From Micromonospora orduensis (lineage in GTDB: Bacteria > Actinomycetota > Actinomycetes > Mycobacteriales > Micromonosporaceae), in the NCBI RefSeq assembly GCF_006228125.1, contig NZ_VDFY01000135.1:24594-88593 (forward strand): a stretch of DNA of 64,000 bases. Direction: 5' to 3'. The notes beneath the pieces are model-generated. The model was not told the origin of the DNA. It was given only the letters and a program-made list of their open reading frames with translations, and did no database searches. Positions 48,724 to 59,160 of the stretch are shown here, one piece after another. Numbering within the stretch: position 1 is the stretch's first letter; the number at the start of each line of letters is the position of its first letter. Position numbers and translations under genes: made by a program.

Positions 48724-48933
48724 GTGTCGATCGATGAACCGTTGTCCAAGGCGACCAGGTTGTTCATGGCGAAGCGGATATTCGACGTGCACTGGACTCG
48801 GGCACTCGACCGGCCATGGCGGGTAGGTGGTTGCCTGGAGTGTCAAGGTCGCAACGACTGTCCGCAGCTGGATTGGGCCATCGAGCTGGCCACAGAAGTG
48901 GCGGCGTTGATGTTCCAGAAGATGACGCGATGA
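48724..48933 (+). CDS. Small cysteine-containing hypothetical protein
   Basis: A 69-residue protein with a C-x2-C-x5-C cluster (GCLECQGRNDCPQL) in its middle and an amphipathic C-terminal helix. It may bind zinc or an Fe-S cluster. GTG 48724 is chosen for GGGAAGG (48709-48715) eight bases upstream; earlier in-frame starts overlap that site. GC content is lower than around it. It is divergent from gntR and overlaps the next reading frame by four bases (ATGA). No function is known to me. Confidence 0.72.
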   Translation: MSIDEPLSKATRLFMAKRIFDVHWTRALDRPWRVGGCLECQGRNDCPQLDWAIELATEVAALMFQKMTR

Positions 48934-49000
48934 CCGTCGCGAACAAGGCGTATGAGGTGAGCGGCATCGTGGCACGGCCATCCGACGAAACGGGACGCCG
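48930..49000 (+). pseudogene. Possible 5' remnant of a gene coupled to the cysteine protein
   Basis: An ATG at 48930 overlaps the previous stop (ATGA) and opens a frame beginning MTVANKAYEVSGIVARPSDE. It then runs into the 3' end of the convergent phosphatase/nuclease gene at 49001. From there the frame stays open only as antisense of that gene. The coupled start suggests a real gene whose later part was lost at a rearrangement, but it may be chance. Confidence 0.3.
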
Positions 49001-49870
49001 TCAGCGACGCGTAGTACGCCTGCCGCCGATGGTGAGGGTGGCCAGCAGGCCGGGGTGGTCCGTCGCGCCGCCTATGTCCACCGACCTGGTGCAGCAGAGC
49101 GAGACGCCGCCGCTGGCCAGGACGTGTTGCACCGCGCCGTCGTCGATGCGGAGATCGCCCGGCGGTCCGCAGGACCGCACGTCGGCATCGCCGCCGCGCC
49201 GGAGGTTGAGATCGCCGCTGAGCACGGTGGGCGCGTACCCGCTGCTCCTGTGGATGACCGGCAGGATCTCGTCGAGCAGGTGGTCGCACTGGGCGAGCGC
49301 GACCGTGGAACTGGTGGCCGCCAGGTGGGTGGTGCACACCGAGAGCGCGCCGTCGACGTGGACGCAGAGCCAGCTGCGTTCCTCGGGGTCGGTGAGGTCC
49401 TGGGTGGGGTGGATTCCGCTGTGCACCGTGTGGCGCGCGCCCGGCGCGGTCAGGCGGGCGAGCACCCCGATTCCGTACGACTGGCCGTTGCGGCACCGGG
49501 TGTCGGCGCCGCTCGGGCGGTCGCCGGCGGCCTGGAAGGCGGACACGACTGTCCCACCTCTGTGGACGGCCGCGAACGTGCTCTCGAGGGCTGTCACGTC
49601 GTCCTGGCAGATCTCGTTGAGGGTGACCAGGTCGGGCCGCTCGGCGCTGATCACCTCGGCGGCCCTGGTCACCGACTGGCCGGTGTAGCAGCTGGCGCGG
49701 CCGCTGTTGCACAGGTTCATCTGCAGCAGCCGCAGGGTCGTGGGTGCGGGGGAGTCGGCCGCCGACGATCCGGACGGCATCCCGGCGGCGGCGATCAGGC
49801 ACCCGACGGTGAGGGCGCGGCGGAGCCTGCCGGGAGCGCCTGTGATGCCGGCGGGCGCCTGCGCGGACAT
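49001..49870 (-). CDS. Secreted endonuclease/exonuclease/phosphatase-family protein
   Basis: A 289-residue EEP-superfamily hydrolase with an N-terminal signal peptide (RRALTVGCLIAAAGMPSGSSA, mature from about residue 40). Active-site motifs are LLQMNLCNSG, the metal-binding Glu in TLNEICQDD, GDLNLRR and a final TDHPGL. Several cysteines suggest disulfides in the secreted form. It could cut nucleic acids, phosphoesters or sphingomyelin-type lipids; sequence alone does not decide. It ends convergently against the gntR-side genes and starts 102 bases from the NIPSNAP-like gene. Confidence 0.87.
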   Translation of the reverse strand: MSAQAPAGITGAPGRLRRALTVGCLIAAAGMPSGSSAADSPAPTTLRLLQMNLCNSGRASCYTGQSVTRAAEVISAERPDLVTLNEICQDDVTALESTFAAVHRGGTVVSAFQAAGDRPSGADTRCRNGQSYGIGVLARLTAPGARHTVHSGIHPTQDLTDPEERSWLCVHVDGALSVCTTHLAATSSTVALAQCDHLLDEILPVIHRSSGYAPTVLSGDLNLRRGGDADVRSCGPPGDLRIDDGAVQHVLASGGVSLCCTRSVDIGGATDHPGLLATLTIGGRRTTRR

Positions 49871-49972
49871 CCGGGCTCCGGGTGCAGGGGGCGACAGTCT
49901 TCGCCGAGGTGCCAGTGATCGTACTGCCGGTCGTCGACGGCAGGAGTCCCGCGCGGGCCCTATCGTGGACGA

Positions 49973-50302
49973 ATGATCACGTGCGTCGTGTACTACACCA
50001 TCGACCCGGCGCAGATCGAGGCGTTCGAGCGCTTCGCCCGCGCGTGGATGGGGCTCGTGGCCCGGCACGGCGGCGTGCACCACGGCTACTTCCTGCCCGC
50101 CGAGGGTGCCAGCGACCGGGCCGAGGCGCTGTTCAGCTTCGAGAGCCTCGCGGCGTACGAGCGGTACCGGGCACGCTTCGGCAGCGACCCTGATTTCCTG
50201 GCGGCGGACCGCATCCGCGACGAGTCGGGCTGTGTGCTGCGCTACGAGAGAACCTTCATGCGTCCACTCCTGCCGACCGACGGCGCGGCCGTGGCGAGCT
50301 GA
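49973..50302 (+). CDS. NIPSNAP-like dimeric alpha/beta-barrel protein
   Basis: A 109-residue ferredoxin-fold protein. CVVYYTIDPAQIEAFERFARAW, HHGYFLP and FSFESLAAYERYRARF are the NIPSNAP/ABM-type pattern of small dimeric barrels; function is unknown in bacteria. ATG 49973 is six bases after TATCGT (49961-49966), so it is likely leaderless. It ends before a strong hairpin shared with the convergent GH10 gene. Confidence 0.8.
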   Translation: MITCVVYYTIDPAQIEAFERFARAWMGLVARHGGVHHGYFLPAEGASDRAEALFSFESLAAYERYRARFGSDPDFLAADRIRDESGCVLRYERTFMRPLLPTDGAAVAS

Positions 50303-50314
50303 GGCGAGCTGAGG

Positions 50315-50351
50315 CGGGCCGTGCGGGGAAGGGTGGACCCCGCACGGCCCG
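50315..50351. terminator. Bidirectional terminator
   Basis: A perfect 14-bp stem (50315-50328 with 50338-50351, 9-base loop) lies between the convergent NIPSNAP-like and GH10 genes. Confidence 0.8.
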
Positions 50352-50358
50352 TGTCAGC

Positions 50359-51552
50359 TCAGCGACGCGGCCTGGGCGTGCTGCGGGGCAGGACGTACGG
50401 CGGCCCGGCGAAGATCAGGTCGGACTTCAGCTCCTGGTACGCCCGCTTGGGCTGGTAGTTCTCGTCGTAGATGGTGGCCAGACCCTCCGGCGGGTCGTTG
50501 AACCAGTCCGGCACCCACGAGTACTTGTCCGTGAAACCCCAGACGGTGTACGACAGGCAGCTGCGGACGGCGAGACACGCCTTCATCAGCACGCTGAAGT
50601 TGGCGGCCGACGCCTGCAACCGGGGGTTGATCTCGGCCGAGTCGCCGGCCTGGACGCCCTCGGTCATCTGGCTGCGGACGTCGACCTCGGTGAACGCGGT
50701 GGCGAGACCCAGCCCGGCGAACTTCTTCAGCGCGGCGGTCACCTGGAGGGTGTCGAAGTTGCCGTACTGGGTGCCGAGGTGGCCCTGTGAGCCCACGCCG
50801 TCGATCGGGACGCCCTGCCTGAGCAGGCCCTTGGCCATGTCGTACACGAACTGGGTCTTGTCGTCGGCAGGGTTGCCGGAGCCGAACGCCTCGATGTTGT
50901 AGTCGTTGTAGAACAGCAGCGCCTTGGGGTCGGCGGCGCGCGCCCAGCGGAACGCGTCGGCGATGTAGCCCGGGCCGAGGTTCTGCGCCCAGAAGCCCTT
51001 GTAGTGCAGGGTGCTCGGGGTGTCCCAGGGGTCGCTTACCGCCTCGTTGACCACGTCCCACTGCCAGATCTTGCCCTTGTAGTGGTTGACGACCGTGGTG
51101 ATGTGCTTGCGCAGCAGCTCGCGCAGCTCCTGCTTGCTGATCGAGCCGTCGGCGACGCCGCTGGTCAGCCAGGCGGGCAGCTGGTTGTGCCAGACCAGCA
51201 CGTGGCCGCGAACGCTCTGCCGGTTGCGCTTGGCGAACTCGACGAGCTGGTCGGCGGCGGTCCAGTCGTAGGTGCCGCGGGTGGGCTCCAGGCTCTCCCA
51301 CTTCATCGCGTTCTCCGCGGTGACCGAGGTGAACTCGGTGGAGGCCAGCCGGCGGTACTCCGGGTCGGTGGCGTCGTTGAGCGCCGTCGCGTTCACGGCG
51401 GTGCCGACGTGCAGGCCGTGGCGCAGGCCGAGGGTGCCCAGGCTCTGTGCCGTCGGGTCGTACGGTCGGCTCGCGGTGGCCGGCACCGTGTTCAGTGCCG
51501 CGACGGTCGCGACGGCGACCACCCCGACAGTGATCAGCTGTCTTGGCTTCAT
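50359..51552 (-). CDS. Secreted GH10 endo-beta-1,4-xylanase
   Basis: A 397-residue xylanase that cleaves beta-1,4-xylan outside the cell. The signal peptide covers about residues 1-28 (cut near ATA/SRP). The GH10 barrel holds acid/base Glu170 in WDVVNEAVSD and nucleophile Glu289 in TAFTEVDV, with RGHVLVWHNQLPAWL and FYNDYNIE between. There is no carbohydrate-binding module. ATG 51552 has GGGAAGG upstream, and a perfect 20-bp palindrome lies 15 bases upstream of the start. The C-terminus adds a short Pro/Arg tail. Confidence 0.94.
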   Translation of the reverse strand: MKPRQLITVGVVAVATVAALNTVPATASRPYDPTAQSLGTLGLRHGLHVGTAVNATALNDATDPEYRRLASTEFTSVTAENAMKWESLEPTRGTYDWTAADQLVEFAKRNRQSVRGHVLVWHNQLPAWLTSGVADGSISKQELRELLRKHITTVVNHYKGKIWQWDVVNEAVSDPWDTPSTLHYKGFWAQNLGPGYIADAFRWARAADPKALLFYNDYNIEAFGSGNPADDKTQFVYDMAKGLLRQGVPIDGVGSQGHLGTQYGNFDTLQVTAALKKFAGLGLATAFTEVDVRSQMTEGVQAGDSAEINPRLQASAANFSVLMKACLAVRSCLSYTVWGFTDKYSWVPDWFNDPPEGLATIYDENYQPKRAYQELKSDLIFAGPPYVLPRSTPRPRR

Positions 51553-51566
51553 TGCCTTCCCTTCAT

Positions 51567-51586
51567 TGATCGACAAGTTTCGATCA
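51567..51586. promoter_or_regulatory. Palindromic operator upstream of GH10 gene
   Basis: TGATCGA-caagtt-TCGATCA is a perfect 7-6-7 inverted repeat in the leader of the minus-strand xylanase gene, a good place for a repressor. It differs from the TGTTAGCGCTAACA boxes found farther right. Confidence 0.5.
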
Positions 51587-51857
51587 TGAGCGCGAGAGTG
51601 CGGGTCCGGTGCGGTGTGCGGGGGAGCGAGGCCGGGTGCCGGTGGTGCCGGAGGGGACCGGAAGCGTGCCCGAAACGTTAAGCCGATCGATGTCCGCCGT
51701 CAACCGTGAAAACTTTCGGAAATCCATCCGGTGAGCTGGGGTACCTTCGGCTTCGCCGAGACCGAAAATTCCGGTTGTGCGGTGCGCGGTGTGGGGCGTC
51801 CGACAGAATCGGCGGGCCGTGCGGCGGGCCGTCGGTGGGACCGGCGATGATGGTGCG

Positions 51858-52709
51858 GTGAAGATCCTGTCCATCCAGTCGTCGGTCGCCTACGGCCACG
51901 TCGGCAACTCGGCCGCCGCATTCCCCCTGCAGCGGCTCGGGCACGAGGTCTGGCCGGTCCTGACCGTCCACTTCTCCAACCACACCGGCTACGGCGCGTG
52001 GCGCGGCCCGCTGCTGGACCCGGCCCAGGTGGCCGAGGTGATCGCGGGCATCGGGGACCGGGGGGTCCTCGGCAGCGCCGACGCGGTGCTGTCGGGCTAC
52101 CAGGGCGACCCGGCGATGGGCGCGGTGATCCTCGACGCGGTGGACACCGTCAAGGCGGCCAACCCGAACGCCGTGTACTGCTGCGACCCGGTGCTGGGCG
52201 ACGTCGGCCGGGGCATGTTCGTCCGGCCCGGAATCCCGGAGTACATGCGCGACGTCGTGGTTCCCCGCGCGGACATCATCACCCCGAACCACTTCGAACT
52301 GGACTTCCTCGCCGGCCGGGCGACCACCACCCTGGCCGAGGTGCTGGACGCCGTCGACGTGGTCCGCGCGACCGGTCCCCGGCACGTGCTGGTGACCAGC
52401 GTGCTGCACGCCGGCGTGCCGGCGGGGTCACTGGAGGTGGTGGCCGTCTCGGACGAGGGCGCCTGGTCCGTGACCACGCCCCTGCTGCCGATCAACCCGA
52501 ACGGCGGCGGCGACGTCACCGCGGCCCTCTACCTCGCGCACCTGTGCACGACTGGTTCACCCGCCACGGCACTGGAACGCACCATCGCCTCGGTCTTCAC
52601 TATCCTGGAGGCCACCCTCGCGGCGGGCACCCGGGAGATCCAGCTCGTCGCGGCCCAGGACGCGGTCGCCGCGCCGCCGGCCAGGTTCGCCGCCCGGCGA
52701 CTGCGCTGA
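51858..52709 (+). CDS. pdxY: Pyridoxal kinase PdxY
   Basis: A 283-residue ribokinase-fold enzyme that phosphorylates pyridoxal to pyridoxal 5'-phosphate in the B6 salvage pathway. KILSIQSSVAYGHVGNSAA at the N-terminus, YCCDPVLGD and TPNHFELDFLAG are typical. The ATP/anion-hole motif reads NPNGGGDVTAA, with Gly in place of the more usual Thr/Ser before the catalytic GD. GTG 51858 gives the conserved N-terminus. It diverges from the GH10 gene and has no B6 synthesis neighbours. Confidence 0.92.
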   Translation: MKILSIQSSVAYGHVGNSAAAFPLQRLGHEVWPVLTVHFSNHTGYGAWRGPLLDPAQVAEVIAGIGDRGVLGSADAVLSGYQGDPAMGAVILDAVDTVKAANPNAVYCCDPVLGDVGRGMFVRPGIPEYMRDVVVPRADIITPNHFELDFLAGRATTTLAEVLDAVDVVRATGPRHVLVTSVLHAGVPAGSLEVVAVSDEGAWSVTTPLLPINPNGGGDVTAALYLAHLCTTGSPATALERTIASVFTILEATLAAGTREIQLVAAQDAVAAPPARFAARRLR

Positions 52710-53187
52710 GGCCGACGCTCACCGCTCGACGGGCTCCCGGGTCGCGGTTTCGCACCGTCCACCTCCTCACCGCCGGCGACGCCCTGGCCTGGTGGGCACG
52801 GTGATCCGGAACGTGGCGTCGAGCCGGTGGCGTCGCGGCCCTCGCCGGATCCGGAATCTGCCGGATCGCGTGTCGCGGCTCGTGACTGAGGGTCAGCGCG
52901 AGAAGGATCTGCCCTCCGTTGACGACCGACGCGCCGCTCAGTACGGTGCATCGTAAATCTTGAATGTCAACGTTGATACGGCAACGTGGCGACGCGATGA
53001 CGAAGTTGACCTCGCACACCCCTGAAAAACCAGGTCAGGCACGCCGCAAGCGGGCCGGGAGGTGCCCTTGGGCACATGTTAGCGCTAACAGATCATGGCT
53101 GATTACGTCGATCATGGCCCCTTGTGGATCCGGTCGATCGACGCCCGGCGTCGCGGCAGGCCGCCGCGACCCTCTCAGGGAGTAACC
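52710..53187. other. Regulatory gap upstream of the GH43 gene
   Basis: The 478-base gap holds a 10-bp palindrome TCAACGTTGA (52967-52976) and the 14-bp operator at 53077-53090. A frame from ATG 52997 gives about 62 residues, starting MTKLTSHTPEKPGQARRKR; it looks like the N-terminus of a sugar permease but has no membrane helix and is probably not a working gene. Confidence 0.4.
53077..53090. promoter_or_regulatory. LacI-type operator upstream of GH43 gene
   Basis: TGTTAGCGCTAACA is a perfect 14-bp palindrome with the central CG-containing core of LacI-family operators. It lies 97 bases before the GH43 start. The same sequence recurs at 63432-63445. Confidence 0.6.
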
Positions 53188-55038
53188 GTGAAGGTGGCAA
53201 TCCGAACCACAGTACGCAGCAGGTCCGGCGCCAGGCGCGGCATCGCCTGGCTGATGAGTCTGGTGTGCGTCCTCGCCCTGGTCCCGGGCACGGCCCGGGC
53301 GGACAACCCGATCGTCCAACACATCTACACCGCCGATCCGGCCCCGCTCGTGCACAACGGCCGGGTGTACCTCTACACCGGCCACGACGAGGACGGCTCC
53401 ACGTACTTCACCATGAAGGAGTGGCGGGTCTGGTCGTCCGCCGACATGGTCAACTGGACCGACCACGGCTCGCCGCTGAACATCAGCACCTTCAGTTGGG
53501 CGAGCGCCAACGCGTGGGCCGGCCAGGTCATCGCCCGCAACGGCAAGTTCTACTGGTACGTCCCGGTGACCAACCGGGCGACCAACTCGATGGCCATCGG
53601 CGTAGCGGTGGGGGACAGCCCCACCGGCCCGTTCCGCGACGCGATCGGCCGGCCACTGGTGGGCAACGGCGAGATCGACCCGACCGTCTTCATCGACGAC
53701 GACGGCCAGGCGTACCTGTACTGGGGCAACCCGAACCTGTGGTACGTGAAGCTGAACGCGGACATGATCTCCTACTCCGGTTCGGCCACGAAGATCCCGC
53801 TCACCACCGCCGGGTTCGGCACCCGCAACGGCAATGCCAGCAGGCCCACCCTGTACGAGGAGGGGCCGTGGGTCTACAAGCGCAACGGCACCTACTACAA
53901 CGTGTTCGCGGCGGAGTGCTGCTCGGAGTTCATCGCGTACTCCACGGCGCCCGGCCCCACCGGACCGTGGACCTACCGGGGCACGATCATGCCCAGGCAG
54001 GGCGGTAGTTTCACCAACCACGCAGGCGTCGTCGACTTCAACGGCGGCTCGTACTTCTTCTACCACAACGGCGCCCTGCCGGGCGGTGGCGGCTACACCC
54101 GCTCGGTCGCGGTGGAGAAGTTCACCTACAACTCCAACGGCACCTTCCCGACGATCACCATGACCACCGCGGGCGCGCCCCAGGTGGGCACGCTGAACCC
54201 GTACGTCCGGCAGGAGGCCGAGACGATCGCGTGGGGATCCGGCATCGAGACCGAAGTGTCCAGCGAGGGCGGCATGAACGTCGGCTGGATCGAGAACGGC
54301 GACTACATCAAGGTCAAGGGCGTCGCGTTCGGCGCCGGCGCGACGTCGTTCAACGCGCGGGTCGCCTCGGCGGGCAGCGGTGGCCGGATCGAGGTGCGGC
54401 TCGACAACAGCAACGGCCCGCTGGTGGGCACCTGCACCGTCCCGGTCACCGGGGGCTGGCAGACCTGGACCAACACCACCTGCGCGGTCAGCGGGGCGAC
54501 CGGTACGCGGGACGTGTTCCTGCGCTTCGCCGGCGGCAGCGGCAACCTGTTCAACGTGAACTGGTGGCAGTTCAGCGGCACCGGTGGTGGCGTCGACGGA
54601 AACCTGCTCACCAACGGCAACCTGGAGAACGGCACGACGGGTTGGGGCGCGCTCGGTGCGGCGACACTGTCGTCCAACACGGCCGTCGTGCACGGTGGCG
54701 CCGGGTCGCTCTCGGTCACCGGCCGTACCGCGGCGTGGAACGGCCCCAGCCAGGACGTGACCTCGAAGCTCACCAACGGCAAGAGCTACACCACGAGCGT
54801 CTGGGTACGGTCGCAGAGCGGCACGCCAGCGGCGAAGGCGACTCTCTCGCTGACCGCCAACGGTACGACGAACTACCTGCAGCTGACCCCGGCGACCGGG
54901 GTGAACGCCAACGGGTGGACCCAGCTCACCGGCACGGCGACCGTGTCGTGGAGCGGCACGCTCTCCAGCGCCGGCTTCTACGTCGAGACGGCCGAGGGGA
55001 CCGACAGCCTCCTCGTCGACGACGTCTCGTTCCAGTGA
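53188..55038 (+). CDS. Secreted GH43 glycosidase with CBM6 and CBM4/9-type modules
   Basis: A 616-residue exported enzyme acting on arabinoxylan, either as xylosidase or arabinofuranosidase. The signal peptide is cut near ARA/DN (38/39). The five-blade propeller has base Asp50 (IYTADPAPLV), Asp164 (EIDPTVFIDDD) and acid Glu225 (EEGPWVYK). A CBM6 spans about 339-465 (YVRQEAETIAWG...NWWQFSG) and a CBM4/9-like domain about 472-616 (NLLTNGNLENGTTGW...LLVDDVSFQ). GTG 53188 has GGGAG five bases upstream. The operator 97 bases upstream suggests sugar-controlled expression. Confidence 0.92.
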   Translation: MKVAIRTTVRSRSGARRGIAWLMSLVCVLALVPGTARADNPIVQHIYTADPAPLVHNGRVYLYTGHDEDGSTYFTMKEWRVWSSADMVNWTDHGSPLNISTFSWASANAWAGQVIARNGKFYWYVPVTNRATNSMAIGVAVGDSPTGPFRDAIGRPLVGNGEIDPTVFIDDDGQAYLYWGNPNLWYVKLNADMISYSGSATKIPLTTAGFGTRNGNASRPTLYEEGPWVYKRNGTYYNVFAAECCSEFIAYSTAPGPTGPWTYRGTIMPRQGGSFTNHAGVVDFNGGSYFFYHNGALPGGGGYTRSVAVEKFTYNSNGTFPTITMTTAGAPQVGTLNPYVRQEAETIAWGSGIETEVSSEGGMNVGWIENGDYIKVKGVAFGAGATSFNARVASAGSGGRIEVRLDNSNGPLVGTCTVPVTGGWQTWTNTTCAVSGATGTRDVFLRFAGGSGNLFNVNWWQFSGTGGGVDGNLLTNGNLENGTTGWGALGAATLSSNTAVVHGGAGSLSVTGRTAAWNGPSQDVTSKLTNGKSYTTSVWVRSQSGTPAAKATLSLTANGTTNYLQLTPATGVNANGWTQLTGTATVSWSGTLSSAGFYVETAEGTDSLLVDDVSFQ

Positions 55039-55041
55039 CGT

Positions 55042-55081
55042 GTCGGTGCCGGGGCCGCGTCCGCGCCGCCCCGGCACCGAC
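55042..55081 (+). terminator. Terminator after GH43 gene
   Basis: A perfect 14-bp stem (55042-55055 with 55068-55081, 12-base loop) begins three bases after the stop codon. Confidence 0.75.
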
Positions 55082-55092
55082 GACCGCCATGA

Positions 55093-56811
<1,719 letters not shown>

Positions 56812-56950
56812 GCCACCCGTCACCTGCGGCGCGGCTGCTCGGAACGCCGACCGGCACGCGGTGGCGTGGACGCACCTGTCCGCGCCACCGTCGTCGCCGG
56901 CCATGGTGGCGGGGCCGCCGTCGGCCAGTTCGAGCGCCTATAGTCGCTCG

Positions 56951-57559
56951 GTGAACGTGGACCGGGTCCGGCAGGCGTACTCATCGGTCGCGGAGCTCTA
57001 CATCGGGCTGTTCGGCAGCCGCGATCAGGTACACCCCGACGACCTCGCCTTCATCGGGCGGCATCTGGCGGGCCGGCCCGGCGCGGTGCTCGACCTGGGC
57101 TGCGGGCCCGGCCACCTGACCGACCATCTATGCTCGTTGGGCGTCGACGCGACGGGACTCGACATGGTCCCCGAGTTCATCGACCACGCCAGGGCGACCC
57201 ACCCCGGTGGCAGGTACCAGCTCGGGACCATCGACACCCTCGACGTCGCCGACAGTTCCCTTTCCGGGCTCCTGGCCTGGTATTCACTGATCCACCTTCC
57301 GCCGCCGGATCTCGACGGCGTGCTCGCTCGGCTCCGGCGGGCTGTGGCCCCGGGCGGGACGCTTGTCATCGGGTTCTTCGACGCGGACGAGGTCGGCGCC
57401 TTCGACCACAAGGTCGTGACCGCCTATCGCTGGCCCGTCGACGAATTCTCGGCGCGGCTGGCGCGAGCCGGTTTCACCGAAGTGGAACGCCTTCAGCGGC
57501 CCGGCGATGGCACCCATCGGCCGCACGCCGTCATCGCGGCGACCGCGACCTCCGGCTGA
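56951..57559 (+). CDS. SAM-dependent class I methyltransferase
   Basis: A 202-residue cytosolic methyltransferase. SAM motif I is VLDLGCGPGHLT (47-58), then GLDMVPEFIDHA and the post-motif FDADEVG. The N-terminal VDRVRQAYSSVAELYIGLF is typical of methyltransferase_11/25 proteins of unknown small-molecule substrate. GTG 56951 is six bases after the near-consensus TATAGT (56939-56944), so a leaderless message is likely and the longer upstream frame is rejected. Confidence 0.87.
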   Translation: MNVDRVRQAYSSVAELYIGLFGSRDQVHPDDLAFIGRHLAGRPGAVLDLGCGPGHLTDHLCSLGVDATGLDMVPEFIDHARATHPGGRYQLGTIDTLDVADSSLSGLLAWYSLIHLPPPDLDGVLARLRRAVAPGGTLVIGFFDADEVGAFDHKVVTAYRWPVDEFSARLARAGFTEVERLQRPGDGTHRPHAVIAATATSG

Positions 57560-57626
57560 TCCGGCGACGACACCCCTGCGTCCATCGACGTTTGTGGCAC
57601 CTGAGTGTCGGGCAACTCCACTCGCC

Positions 57627-57833
57627 ATGACGAATGAACGAGGCAGGTCCGTCGGCGGCTACTTCATGCGACTTCTCGGGGGAGTGGCGGTCATTGTGGG
57701 GATTCTGGGATTCTTCAGCACGCTGACCGAGGGCAATGTCGTCGGGGTGGTCCTCAGCGTCATCTTCGTTGTCGGCGGGGCCGTCGTCCTCAAGCGTTCC
57801 GGGGGGACGCGTCGCGCGAGAGAGGTCGCGTGA
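57627..57833 (+). CDS. Small two-helix membrane protein
   Basis: A 68-residue protein with two membrane helices (about 14-31 and 38-57), linked by a short TEGN turn, and basic ends. No family is recognised. ATG 57627 lacks a clear ribosome site, so the start is uncertain. It stands 67 bases after the methyltransferase on the same strand. Confidence 0.6.
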   Translation: MTNERGRSVGGYFMRLLGGVAVIVGILGFFSTLTEGNVVGVVLSVIFVVGGAVVLKRSGGTRRAREVA

Positions 57834-57992
57834 GGGCTCGTCGCAGGTGACGGCCCGTCGCGCAGGTGCAACGGTCGTCCACGATGTGGTTACGGGCCGG
57901 ACGCCAGGTCCGCTGGTGGCATCCTGGGCTGGGAGCACTGTCGTTCTCCCCGTGCCACTCGCGCGGTGCGCCAACGATCGGAGCAACAGCCC

Positions 57993-58931
57993 ATGAGTGG
58001 CTCACGCATTCTCGCGCTCGGTCACTACCAGCCGGCCGCCGTGCTCACGAACGACGACCTGGCGCGCACGGTCGACACCAGCGATGAATGGATCCGCAGT
58101 CGGGTCGGGATCCGCACCCGCCACATCGCCGACAAGACCGAGTCCGTCGACCTGGTGGCGACCCTGGCGGCCCGGCACGCTCTGGAGAACGCCGGCGTAC
58201 GGGCCGAGGACGTCGACTACGTCCTCGTCGCCACCTGCACCGCCGAGGACCGGTCGCCCAACATCGCCGCCCGGGTGGCCGCGCGGCTGGGCCTGCCGAG
58301 TCCGGCCGCGCTGGACCTCAACGTCGCCTGCGCCGGCTTCACGCACGCCCTCGCGACCGCCGACCACGCCATCCGCGCGGGAGCGGCGCGCACAGCCATC
58401 GTCGTCGGCGCGGAGAAACTCTCCGACTGGACGGACTGGTCGGACCGGAGCACCTGCGTGCTCATCGGTGACGGTGCGGGCGCCGCGGTCCTCACCGCCG
58501 CCGAGCAGCCGGAGATCGGGCCCGTGGTGTGGGGCTCGGTGCCGGAGATGTCCGACGCCGTCCGCATCGAGGGACGCGACGGTACGTTCCAGCAGGCGGG
58601 GCAGACAGTCTTCAGGTGGACGACGACGGCTCTGCCGCGCATCGCCATCTCGGTCTGCGAGCGTGCCGGCATCGACCCGGCGGAACTGGCGGCGATCGTC
58701 CCGCACCAGGCCAACCTGCGCATCGTCGAGCCACTGGCCGAACGGATCGGCGCCGAGAACGCGGTGATCGCCCGGGACGTCGTCGACTCGGGCAACACAT
58801 CGGCGGCCAGCATTCCGCTGGCGCTGTCCAAGATGGTCGCGCGTGGTGAGATCCCCTCCGGAGGGTGGGTGCTGCTTTTCGGCTTCGGCGGTGGCCTGTC
58901 CTACGCCGGCCAGGTGGTGCGCTGCCCCTGA
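57993..58931 (+). CDS. 3-oxoacyl-ACP synthase III (FabH-like)
   Basis: A 312-residue thiolase-fold condensing enzyme of the KAS III family. The triad is complete: Cys113 (VACAGFTHAL), His238 (VPHQANLRI) and Asn268 (DSGNTSAAS). It may start fatty-acid or branched-chain synthesis, or make a specialised metabolite. No acyl carrier protein, fabD or fabF is adjacent, so a housekeeping FabH is less likely and a secondary role is possible. ATG 57993 has GGAG about 11 bases upstream. The next 229 bases hold nothing recognisable. Confidence 0.9.
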   Translation: MSGSRILALGHYQPAAVLTNDDLARTVDTSDEWIRSRVGIRTRHIADKTESVDLVATLAARHALENAGVRAEDVDYVLVATCTAEDRSPNIAARVAARLGLPSPAALDLNVACAGFTHALATADHAIRAGAARTAIVVGAEKLSDWTDWSDRSTCVLIGDGAGAAVLTAAEQPEIGPVVWGSVPEMSDAVRIEGRDGTFQQAGQTVFRWTTTALPRIAISVCERAGIDPAELAAIVPHQANLRIVEPLAERIGAENAVIARDVVDSGNTSAASIPLALSKMVARGEIPSGGWVLLFGFGGGLSYAGQVVRCP

Positions 58932-59160
58932 TCGACCCGCTCCGTTCGCCGTGCGGGCAGCGGTCGGTGGGTTCGACGGCCGCTGCCGCGACGGCCGCCC
59001 TCGTCGGACGTCCTGTCGGCCCGGCGTCGGCGCGGGCGCCCAGCATGACCGGAACCCGCATTGGTGCTGGTGGCTGACACTCGCGGGCAGGAGACGGCGA
59101 CCACGGTATCGCCCCTGCCGACCGGGGTACCTGTCAGTGAGACTGCTGATGGGAGCGGAG

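Noticed and set aside
51720..51790. CGG/CCG-rich short inverted repeats upstream of pdxY
   Set aside because: Arms are only five bases and such repeats are expected by chance at this base composition.
52997..53185. A 62-codon frame before the GH43 gene
   Set aside because: The N-terminus resembles permease starts, but there is no membrane segment, and it spans the operator region.
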